This document shows positions 1 through 5,583 of a stretch of 5,583 nt of DNA, in pieces. Origin of the DNA: an uncultured Verrucomicrobiota bacterium (GTDB lineage Bacteria; Verrucomicrobiota; Verrucomicrobiia; Limisphaerales; UBA9464); contig CAIPFS010000121.1 in NCBI GenBank assembly GCA_903864375.1, forward strand, positions 1-5,583, written 5' to 3'. Position 1 is the first letter of the stretch. Every line of letters starts with the position of its first letter. The notes below the pieces were generated by a model, which ran no database searches, had not been told where the DNA came from, and saw nothing but the letters and a program-made list of their open reading frames with translations. Both the position numbers and the translations under genes were made by a program.

Positions 1-2
1 CC

Positions 3-884
3 CTTCTGGCCATGGCCGCCCTGACGGGCGCCTGGTCCCTGATCGGTCAGACGTTGAAGCCGGTGGAGGAGATCGCCGCCGCCGCGGACAGGATTACCTC
101 CCACAATCTGAGTGAACGACTGCCCGTTCCCGCCCGGCGTGACGAAATCGCCCATCTTACCGAATCCCTGAACCAGATGATCCACCGGCTGGAGGATGCC
201 CTGCGGGTGAACGAACGGTTCGTGGCGGACGCGTCCCACGAACTCCGAACCCCATTGACGATCCTTCGCGGTGAACTCGAACAGGCAGCGCTCACTCCCG
301 AATTGCGCCGACCTCTCGACAAGTTATTGGAGGAAGTCGACAGCCTGACTCAGCTGGTGGACAGCCTGCTCCTCCTTTCCCGTCTCGACTCCGACCAACC
401 CCGCAGGGAATGGACCCAAATCGATCTGGCCCAACTGACGATTCATACCGTCGAACAGATGTCTCTCCTGGCAGAGGACAAGCACATTCGCATCCGGTGT
501 GATTCCCTGGTTCCCGCCGGCGTGAACGGGGACAGAGCCCGGCTGAAACAGGTGATTGTAAACCTGTTGGATAATGCCATCAAATACACGCCCGAACGGG
601 GACTCATCACCCTTTCCGTGCGGCACAAGAAGAACGATGTCGTCCTGGAGGTGGAGGATACCGGACCCGGAATTCCTGCGGAAGCCATCCCCCATCTGTT
701 TGAACGTTTCTTTCGCGTCGATCGGGCCCGAAGCCGGGAACTGGGCGGCGCGGGCATCGGCCTCTCCATCGTCCAGGCAATTTGTCATGTGCACGGAGGA
801 CGTGTGGAGGTGGAGAGCAGTCTGGGTCGCGGCAGCATCTTTCGGGTTCTGCTGCCCGGCGCGGCCCGACCGCTGCCGTTCTGA
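3..884 (+). CDS. Membrane sensor histidine kinase, C-terminal part (HAMP-HisKA-HATPase), 5' end outside window
   Basis: This is the cytoplasmic half of a two-component sensor kinase, which autophosphorylates on a histidine and passes the phosphate to a response regulator. The frame is open to the left edge, so the Met at 12 is probably internal. Numbered from that Met, residues 1-15 look like the end of the last membrane helix. A HAMP linker follows (about 15-65, with KPVEEIAAAADRI and DEIAHLTESLNQM). The HisKA H-box SHELRTP has the phosphoacceptor H76 (237-239). The HATPase domain shows the N box NLLDNAIKYTP (184-194), G1 box DTGPGIP (216-222), F box LFERFFRVDRA and G2 box GGAGIGLSIV. All catalytic boxes look intact. 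The layout resembles CusS/heavy-metal-type kinases, but the sensing domain is missing, so the signal is unknown. A partner regulator would most often lie just upstream, outside the window. The kinase assignment is secure; the subfamily is a guess. Confidence 0.95.
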   Translation, partial: LLAMAALTGAWSLIGQTLKPVEEIAAAADRITSHNLSERLPVPARRDEIAHLTESLNQMIHRLEDALRVNERFVADASHELRTPLTILRGELEQAALTPELRRPLDKLLEEVDSLTQLVDSLLLLSRLDSDQPRREWTQIDLAQLTIHTVEQMSLLAEDKHIRIRCDSLVPAGVNGDRARLKQVIVNLLDNAIKYTPERGLITLSVRHKKNDVVLEVEDTGPGIPAEAIPHLFERFFRVDRARSRELGGAGIGLSIVQAICHVHGGRVEVESSLGRGSIFRVLLPGAARPLPF

Positions 885-887
885 TGT

Positions 888-907
888 CCCGCCCTTCTCG
901 CGGGTTT
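888..907 (+). terminator. Weak terminator-like hairpin after the kinase gene
   Basis: CCCGC (888-892) and GCGGG (900-904) can form a 5-bp GC stem with a 7-base loop, followed by TTT. It starts 3 bases after the kinase stop codon. The position suits an intrinsic terminator, but the stem is short and the T tract is only three bases, so this could be chance. No convincing -35/-10 pair was found in the rest of the 80-base gap. Confidence 0.3.
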
Positions 908-944
908 CATGGTTGTAACCTGTCTTCCCGGCAGCCGGTCTTGT

Positions 945-970
945 AGGGGGGCTTCAGCCCATGCATGGGC
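945..970 (+). promoter_or_regulatory. G-rich ribosome-binding region and 14-bp palindrome over the start codon
   Basis: A run AGGGGGG (945-951) lies 13 bases before the ATG at 965 and is the only Shine-Dalgarno-like element, slightly far from the start. Two short hairpins can form here: GGGCT (949-953) with AGCCC (956-960), and the perfect 14-base palindrome GCCCATGCATGGGC (957-970), which contains the start codon. They share bases 957-960, so only one can form at a time. Each would hide part of the G-rich element or part of the ATG. Seen directly: the symmetry. Inferred: any role in translation, or membership of a dispersed palindromic repeat family. Confidence 0.35.
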
Positions 971-2772
971 CGTAAAAGGAAACCCTCTCCCGCTGCCGCA
1001 GCCCGACCGTTCCGCAGGAATCGGTACTGGCTGTTCCTCCCAATACTTGCCATCGCCGTCGTCGGATGGATGCGGATCAAAGGCAGGGTCCTCCCGACGC
1101 GAAGTCCCGGAATTCCGGGCGAACCGGAATACGTTGCCCGCCCCAAAGGCACGGTCGTTTTCAGTCGCGAAATTGCGTCAATCCTCCACATCCACTGTGC
1201 TCCCTGCCATCGTGCAGGCCAGGCGGCCCCTTTCCCTCTGTTGAGTTATGATGATGCGCGCAAGCATGCCGCGGAAATCGGTGAGGTGACCGAATCGGGG
1301 TATATGCCGCCCTGGCTACCCGTCGCCGGTTATGGCCATTTCATCGACGAACGACGCCTGACGCCCGGGCAAAAGGGATTGTTGCTCCAGTGGGTTCGGG
1401 AAGGGGCCCGCGAGGGGGATCCCCGGGAAACGCCCGCTCCTCCCGAATGGCCGGGCGGCTGGTTTTTGGGAAAGCCCGACCTGGTGGTCACCATGCCCCA
1501 TCCGTTTCCGTTGACCCCGGAGGGCGCGGATGTGTATCGAAACTTTGTGGTGCCGATGAACATCGACCGGGATCGACATGTCCGGGCCGTCGAATTCGGC
1601 CGGTCAATCAACGGATTGTCCACCACGCCTTTATCAAGGTGTCGTCCCATGGTGCGGGGCGAAGCCTGGACCGTGACCCGGTGCTGCCGGGTTTCGAGGG
1701 GATGGAGGTACCGGCGGAGACACCGGCCGGGCAGTTCCTGGCATGGCAACCCGGAAAGATACCCGCTCCCGCCCCGGATGGCCTCCCCTGGACCCTGAAG
1801 CGAGGCAGCGACCTCCTCCTGCAGGTCCATATGAACAGGACGGGCAAACCAGAAACACTTCAATCCTCAGTGGGTCTTTATTTTACCGACCAGCCGCCAA
1901 CCAACACCTGCTTCAAGATGGAACTGGTCTCCCTGGCCATTGACCTTCCTCCGGGCGTCTCCAATACCGTCATCTCAGACTCCTTCCAACTGCCGTCCGA
2001 CGTGAAGGTCCTGGCCGTCCTGCCGCATGCCCATTTTCTGGCTCGGGAGATCAGGGGCTGGGCATCCCTGCCCGACGGCACCGTCCGGTGGCTGCTATGG
2101 ATTCGGCATTGGGACTTCAAGTGGCAGGGAGATTATCGGTACAGCGATCCGGTTCCGCTGCCCGCCGGTTCCGTTCTCCACATGGAGTGGACCTATGACA
2201 ATTCTGAACACAACCCGTCGAATCCAAATCATCCTCCCAGACGGGTGGGTTACGGGCCACAGTCGTCGGATGAGATGGCCGAATTATGGTTTCAACTCCT
2301 GCCCGCGAGGACCGGAGACCTGGCCCTCCTGGAGGAAGCCCATCAGCGGCATCTGTGGTCCGTGGTGCTCGCCCAGTGCCAACAGCTCCTGGAGCGGAAT
2401 CCGAACGATGCCCGGGCCCATGATCAAATGGGCAAATACCTGTTGAGCCAGAATCAGAAGCTCCGGGCGACCGGGGAATTCCGGCAAGCCATCGTCCTGA
2501 ACCCGGACCTTGATGATCCTCACCTTCAATTGGGAATGGTGCTTCGTTTTCAAGGCCGTCTCCTTGAAGCCAAATCCGAGCTGGAAACCGCCCTGCGCCT
2601 CAATCCAGCGAACGCGCGGGCCTACGGACATCTGGGCTTCATTGCCGCCGACAGGGGTGACGCGGTCGAGGCGGAGCGCTGCTTTCGAAAGACGCTGGAA
2701 CTCGATCCCGGTGACAGTCTGGTGGCGGACGCCCTGAAAGAACTGCGCCAAATCATCCAACAGAAAAGATGA
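965..2772 (+). CDS. Membrane-anchored c-type heme / PHM-like copper monooxygenase / TPR protein, interrupted by a frameshift
   Basis: An in-frame stop at 944-946 makes ATG 965 the first possible start. Adding one base near 1597 joins 965-1597 to the frame ending at 2772 and gives about 602 residues. Residues 20-38 (after RKRK and RPFRRNR) form one membrane anchor. The heme motif CAPCH is at 78-82, and M114 in GYMPPW is a plausible axial ligand. The next module matches type II copper, ascorbate-dependent monooxygenases such as PHM: the HH pair at 220-221 (VHHAF), H289 in LLQVHM, H355 and H357 in LPHAHF, and M438 in DEMAELW. These correspond in order and context to all six copper ligands of PHM. 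From about 460 to the end there are three to four TPR units (repeated NP/DP ends, as in ALRLNP and TLELDP). Known of the family: PHM hydroxylates C-H bonds using two coppers and an electron donor. Inferred: the heme domain may supply the electrons. The substrate is unknown. A convergent neighbour follows. Confidence 0.85.
1595..1606 (+). other. Frameshift site (apparent one-base deletion) in the heme/copper protein gene
   Basis: Up to 1597 the frame starting at 965 reads MNIDRDRHVRAVEF, which is family-like. After that point this frame turns into low-complexity shadow sequence, while the -1 frame reads RPVNQRIVHHAFIKV, including the copper-ligand HH pair. Adding one C after TTC (1595-1597) gives a continuous VEFRPVNQRIVHHA. 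Adding a G instead gives FGP, so the missing base is not fixed. No slippery heptamer of the X XXY YYZ kind is present, so programmed frameshifting is not supported. Confidence 0.85.
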
Positions 2773-2825
2773 ATTTTAAGTCTGGAAGAGGCGTGCGGAA
2801 TCACCGGCTTCGAGAGGGGGCAGCC

Positions 2826-2861
2826 ATTGGGGCTTGGTCCGGGCGCTGGCGAATCCCCAAT
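2826..2861. terminator. Inverted repeat in the convergent intergenic gap, possible shared terminator
   Basis: The 95 bases between the two tail-to-tail genes (2773-2867) contain ATTGGGG (2826-2832) and CCCCAAT (2855-2861), a perfect 7-bp inverted repeat with a 22-base spacer. It lies just past the lipoprotein stop codon on the minus strand and could act in either direction. There is no strong T tract on either side and the loop is long, so the terminator reading is tentative. Nothing else recognisable lies in the gap. Confidence 0.25.
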
Positions 2862-2867
2862 CCCGCG

Positions 2868-3221
2868 CTATGGGCTCCTCTCGGGGACAAAATACAATTC
2901 GAAGAACGCATTGGTCGGGATCACATAGTCATTCCTTCCCAGCGTTGGATTCCATTTGGGAAAAAAGCCCGTCATCAAGGCCTCCCAGTCCGGAGTCGTT
3001 GCCGGTCCGAACTCAAACGGTGCGCCGGAAGAGGACGCCGAGCTGGTCGCGATGATCCTCCCGGAGGTTCGCTCCAACACGATGACGGTTCCATCCGAGG
3101 GCGGTAGGTAATGAATGCTGAGCCCACCACCCACCCGTTGGGCACCCTTGGGTAGATGTCCCGTCGAACAGCCACACAACAGGAAAAGGCAACCGAGCTG
3201 ACACCAGCGCAGAGGGTTCAT
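2868..3221 (-). CDS. Small predicted lipoprotein of unknown function
   Basis: This 117-residue protein has a short basic start (MNPLR), a hydrophobic stretch (residues 8-16) and a lipobox-like L15-C16-G17-C18 followed by Ser. It would be lipidated on C18 and held in the outer or inner membrane facing the periplasm; Cys at -2 is less usual than Ala or Ser. The mature part of about 100 residues is Ser/Gly/Pro-rich in the middle (SSASSSGAPFEFGP, 60-73) and ends in a more ordered, aromatic stretch (WEALMTGFFPKW and NAFFELYFVP). I do not recognise a family. It starts 42 bases after the stop of the membrane protein gene on the same strand, suggesting cotranscription. No clear Shine-Dalgarno sequence precedes the ATG. 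The signal peptide and the absence of a better overlapping ORF support it as a real gene. Confidence 0.7.
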   Translation of the reverse strand: MNPLRWCQLGCLFLLCGCSTGHLPKGAQRVGGGLSIHYLPPSDGTVIVLERTSGRIIATSSASSSGAPFEFGPATTPDWEALMTGFFPKWNPTLGRNDYVIPTNAFFELYFVPERSP

Positions 3222-3263
3222 TGGAATGACATGAGCATGAGTCTTCGGTGGAATCCATCGGAT

Positions 3264-4874
3264 TCATGGATGCGGCTGGCCCGGCGACGGCCTGGCGGTG
3301 GTGGAGTTGGAACGGGGACCGAATCGAATATGGACCCGTCCGTTGTCCGCAGGCCGGTCGCCATAGACGGCCCGGGTTAATCCCCAGAACAACCCCGTGC
3401 ATGCGAGACCGGTCAACACCAGCGAAAGACCCGTACGACCAATTCGTGGAGCGCTTCCGGGAGCGATCCCCGGAGACGGTTCGGGAATGACCGATGTCGT
3501 CTGCGGGAGTGTCAGGATGCCCACCGTGCAGATCAGGGCGTGGACATGGATCACACCTTCGGTGATGAGCCGTTCAGGGGTGAAATGGGTGATTTCCCGC
3601 AGGAGATTTGCCATCACCATGGACCATAACAGGGCCAGGAACAGGAGCTGTCCGATGCCCAGCCAGTCGCTGGGAACGATCGCCAACGGTCTCCGGCGAT
3701 GGATTCGCACCAGGGCAACGAAGGTGAGGGCGACGAGAACCCATGCGGCCTCCTGCCAGATGGTCAGGTCAAGTCCGTAAAGGGTTTCCGGAATGACCCG
3801 GGCGTTGACCCAGAACTCGTTGTTTTGCCGCGCATTGAGGTAGGTGACGCCGAGAACCGCCAGCCCGGCGGCCCATGGCTCGGTCCAGGTTCGGACCGGA
3901 GGCTCCTCGGTCACCCGGGGTGTCACGCGGGCCAGCTGGAACAAGGCCATGGCCACGCCCATCCCGTTGATCAGTCCATAGCTTTGCTCAAGGACACTGT
4001 GCCAGTTGGTGCTCAGGCCGGTCGCCATTCCCAGAAGCTTGAATTGGGCTGCGGCGGCAAAACCGACTCCGCCCCATAAACCCGTCATCAGGGTTGCCTG
4101 TTGGACCCAGGGCAGGCGTTGGCGATGAAAGAAGACCCAGAGACCTCCGACGATGCCGACCATTCCGGCCCAGTTGTCCCCCCGGGGCGGGGTCATCCGA
4201 AGACCCAGACCCGGGACCAGGACCAGAAAGGCGATCCACCAACCGACGGCGGCATGAATCAGAAGTGAACTGGCAAAGTCCCAGCGACGACGGACCACCG
4301 CCAGTCCGGTCACCGCCACAATCACGCCCAGTGCTTCCAACCAACTGGTGTCGTACCAATACAGGGGGCTTTCCTGACGAAAATCGACATGAACGTGGTC
4401 CCACCCACCGACAGCGATATTCGTGGCGGTCCACACGACCGCGATGGACATCAGGGGAGCGAAGAACCCGGTGAGACGTTCGCGGTCCAGCACCGCAGGA
4501 AGGGCCACTGCCATGCCGCCGGGTGCCGCCCAGAGGAACCCCAACACGAACAGGCTGGCATATCCGTAAGCAACCGTGGGTGGATGACCGGAGTGGGTGT
4601 AGGCGATGACTTGCATGTAGGACATGCTGCCCCCCAGGGACCAGCCGATGGCACCCGCCGCGCCAAAAAACGCGGTGCGCCGCTGCCAGTCGGAGCGCCC
4701 CGACAAAAGGGCACCCGCCATCGCCGCGAGGGCTCCGGGGAGCATGGCCCCGATTTCGTGGCCAAAATTGCCCCGGATTCCCCAGCCAATCGACAGCGCC
4801 AACGCGACGATCAGGTTCCGCCAGCTCCAGATGCGGACGATGGAGCCGTCCTTCCCGGAAGTCGGCGAATTCAT
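3264..4874 (-). CDS. Polytopic inner-membrane protein, unrecognised family
   Basis: The product is 536 residues with roughly 12-15 hydrophobic helices spread from about residue 20 to 500. Clear examples are 21-33, 42-57, 102-127, 137-156, 202-224, 405-424, 438-457 and 482-501. Polar or charged motifs sit in or between helices: GWGIRGNFGHEIGAMLPGA (30-48), GWSLGGSMSYMQVIAYTHSG (77-96), GGWDHVHVDF (156-165), NARQNNEFWVNARVIPET (347-364) and GVIHVHALI (440-448). The many His, Asp, Glu and Arg residues near helices suggest transport or membrane catalysis rather than a simple anchor. The C-terminal tail of about 35 residues is polar and probably outside the membrane. ATG 4874 is chosen because upstream codons only shadow the end of the aldolase gene; no good ribosome-binding site is visible. 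It starts 19 bases after the aldolase stop, so the two are probably cotranscribed. I cannot assign a function. Confidence 0.85.
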   Translation of the reverse strand: MNSPTSGKDGSIVRIWSWRNLIVALALSIGWGIRGNFGHEIGAMLPGALAAMAGALLSGRSDWQRRTAFFGAAGAIGWSLGGSMSYMQVIAYTHSGHPPTVAYGYASLFVLGFLWAAPGGMAVALPAVLDRERLTGFFAPLMSIAVVWTATNIAVGGWDHVHVDFRQESPLYWYDTSWLEALGVIVAVTGLAVVRRRWDFASSLLIHAAVGWWIAFLVLVPGLGLRMTPPRGDNWAGMVGIVGGLWVFFHRQRLPWVQQATLMTGLWGGVGFAAAAQFKLLGMATGLSTNWHSVLEQSYGLINGMGVAMALFQLARVTPRVTEEPPVRTWTEPWAAGLAVLGVTYLNARQNNEFWVNARVIPETLYGLDLTIWQEAAWVLVALTFVALVRIHRRRPLAIVPSDWLGIGQLLFLALLWSMVMANLLREITHFTPERLITEGVIHVHALICTVGILTLPQTTSVIPEPSPGIAPGSAPRIGRTGLSLVLTGLACTGLFWGLTRAVYGDRPADNGRVHIRFGPRSNSTTARPSPGQPHP

Positions 4875-4893
4875 CGAGCTGCCGGGATTGCCT

Positions 4894-5583
4894 TTACACG
4901 GGGGTGACCGGCCCGCTGCCGGGATGACGTCCCAGCGGTCCGAGGAGTTTGGCGGCACCGGCGGCCACCAATTCCAATTCCGTGGCGGTCATGAAGAATT
5001 GAAATCCCTGCTTCCGATACTTCTCGATATCCTCGGCCGTTCCGGCGGGTCGACCCAGCACCTTGCCGTGCCGTTGGGCGACGGAAACGATATGGGCAAC
5101 GGCCTCTGCCAATTGGGGACCCCGCTGGTCGCCCCGGAAGCCGAGGGAAAAGGAAAGGTCGCTGGTGCCGATGAAAATGACGTCAAGGCCCGGGGTTGCC
5201 GCAATCGCCTCAATGTTGTCGAGCCCCGCCTTGTCCTCAACCATGGCCACGACCAGAATATTCTGGTCGGCAAAATCGTAGTAATCGGCGGCGGGCGGCC
5301 ATTGGAGCTGCGAGAGCAGGGCGCCGGAACCTCGCAACCCGTTGGGTGGATACTTGCAGGCATCGACCGCCTGCCGGGCCAGTTCCGGGGTGCTGGTAAA
5401 GGGGAAGATGACCCCAGCGAGCCCTGATCGAGCACCACCTTGGCGGTCCAGAGCTCGTTGACGGGCGGACGGGAGATGGGCGTGATGTCGAATCCCCGGG
5501 TCGCCAGGATCATGTGGCGCAATCCCTCACGAGTGATGGAGCCGTGCTCCATTTCGAACCAAAGGAAATCAAAGCCCTGACCG
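4894..5583 (-). CDS. HpcH/HpaI-family class II aldolase, N-terminus outside window, interrupted by a frameshift
   Basis: The frame enters from the right edge reading GQGFDFLWFEMEHG. With one base added at 5412-5415 it gives 229 residues in the window, lacking roughly the first 30. Numbered from the window edge, the family residues are H13 in FEMEHG (catalytic base), R38 in SRPP (substrate carboxylate), E116 in VAMVED and D142 in GTSDLSFSLG (metal ligands). The spacings 25, 103 and 26 closely follow H45, R70, E149 and D175 as I recall them for E. coli HpaI. Such enzymes cleave or form 2-keto-3-deoxy acids to pyruvate plus an aldehyde, using a divalent metal. Candidates are 4-hydroxy-2-oxoheptanedioate aldolase and 2-keto-3-deoxy-L-rhamnonate or 2-keto-3-deoxyglucarate aldolase; the substrate cannot be told from sequence alone. 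It is the first visible gene of the minus-strand cluster. The family call is secure. Confidence 0.9.
5412..5415 (-). other. Frameshift site in a C/G homopolymer of the aldolase gene
   Basis: On the minus strand the frame from the right edge reads KVVLDQGSLG and then degenerates, while the other frame continues as VIFPFTSTPELARQAV. The junction is CTGGGGTCATC (minus strand). Making the run five G residues gives LDQGSLGVIFPFTS, matching the usual LD-G--GV--P pattern of the family. A missing base in a homopolymer is the simplest explanation. A GGGG run would let a glycyl-tRNA slip back one base, but programmed shifting in the middle of an aldolase is not expected. Confidence 0.88.

Noticed and set aside
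324..794. Open frame of 156 codons on the minus strand opposite the kinase gene
   Set aside because: It lies wholly antisense to HisKA/HATPase sequence with clear motifs, has no recognisable domain, and is typical of GC-rich shadow frames.
1106..1119. Second perfect 14-bp palindrome CCCGGAATTCCGGG
   Set aside because: It lies inside the coding sequence, encodes a Pro-Gly-Ile-Pro-Gly linker, and is readily explained by GC-rich codon use.
1598..1798. Continuation of the 965 frame as a natural C-terminus of a heme-only protein
   Set aside because: The translation after 1597 becomes Arg/Pro/Ser-rich shadow sequence, while the neighbouring frame holds the conserved copper-binding motifs.
1330..1863. 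Open frame of 177 codons on the minus strand opposite the heme/copper gene
   Set aside because: The opposite strand carries the heme-domain end and the copper HH motif; this frame is rich in Arg, Pro and Gly with no domain.
2284..2760. Minus-strand open frame opposite the TPR region
   Set aside because: The plus strand has repeated TPR signatures in one frame; the antisense frame only mirrors that repeat structure.
4875..4958. Upstream ATG at 4958 as start of the membrane protein
   Set aside because: It would add 28 residues that merely overlap the end of the aldolase gene in another frame and look nothing like a membrane-protein N-terminus.
4624..5427. Open frame of 267 codons on the plus strand across the aldolase and the start of the membrane protein gene
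   Set aside because: It spans two well-supported minus-strand genes and the gap between them, and its translation shows no family features.

Overview
This 5.6 kb window comes from a GC-rich bacterial chromosome and encodes five proteins in two convergent blocks. The mix of genes (a c-type heme / copper monooxygenase-like / TPR protein, an HpcH/HpaI aldolase and a large polytopic membrane protein of no familiar family) fits Verrucomicrobia, Planctomycetes or Acidobacteria. I lean towards Verrucomicrobia, but this is an impression from gene style, not a proof. I see no tRNA, rRNA, CRISPR array, insertion sequence or phage gene.

Plus strand, 3-2772. The left edge cuts into a membrane sensor histidine kinase, of which the HAMP, HisKA and HATPase domains remain. 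After an 80-base gap with a weak terminator-like hairpin and a perfect 14-base palindrome over the next start codon, a second gene encodes a membrane-anchored, periplasmic-facing protein of about 602 residues. It has a CxxCH heme domain, a PHM-like type II copper monooxygenase module with a counterpart of every copper ligand, and C-terminal TPRs. This gene is split by an apparent one-base deletion near 1595-1606.

Minus strand, 5583-2868, read right to left. An HpcH/HpaI-type class II aldolase enters from the right edge and is broken by an apparent one-base deletion in a C run at 5412-5415. After 19 bases comes an unrecognised 536-residue polytopic membrane protein, and after 42 bases a 117-residue predicted lipoprotein. 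The spacing suggests one transcription unit whose promoter lies outside the window. The two blocks meet tail to tail across 95 bases that hold one weak inverted repeat.

Both broken genes are fully repaired by adding a single base, and both keep their catalytic or ligand residues on either side of the break. Sequencing or assembly error is therefore as likely as real gene decay. The points most worth a second look are the heme/copper/TPR fusion, the aldolase-membrane protein-lipoprotein cluster of unknown purpose, and the palindrome at the start codon.
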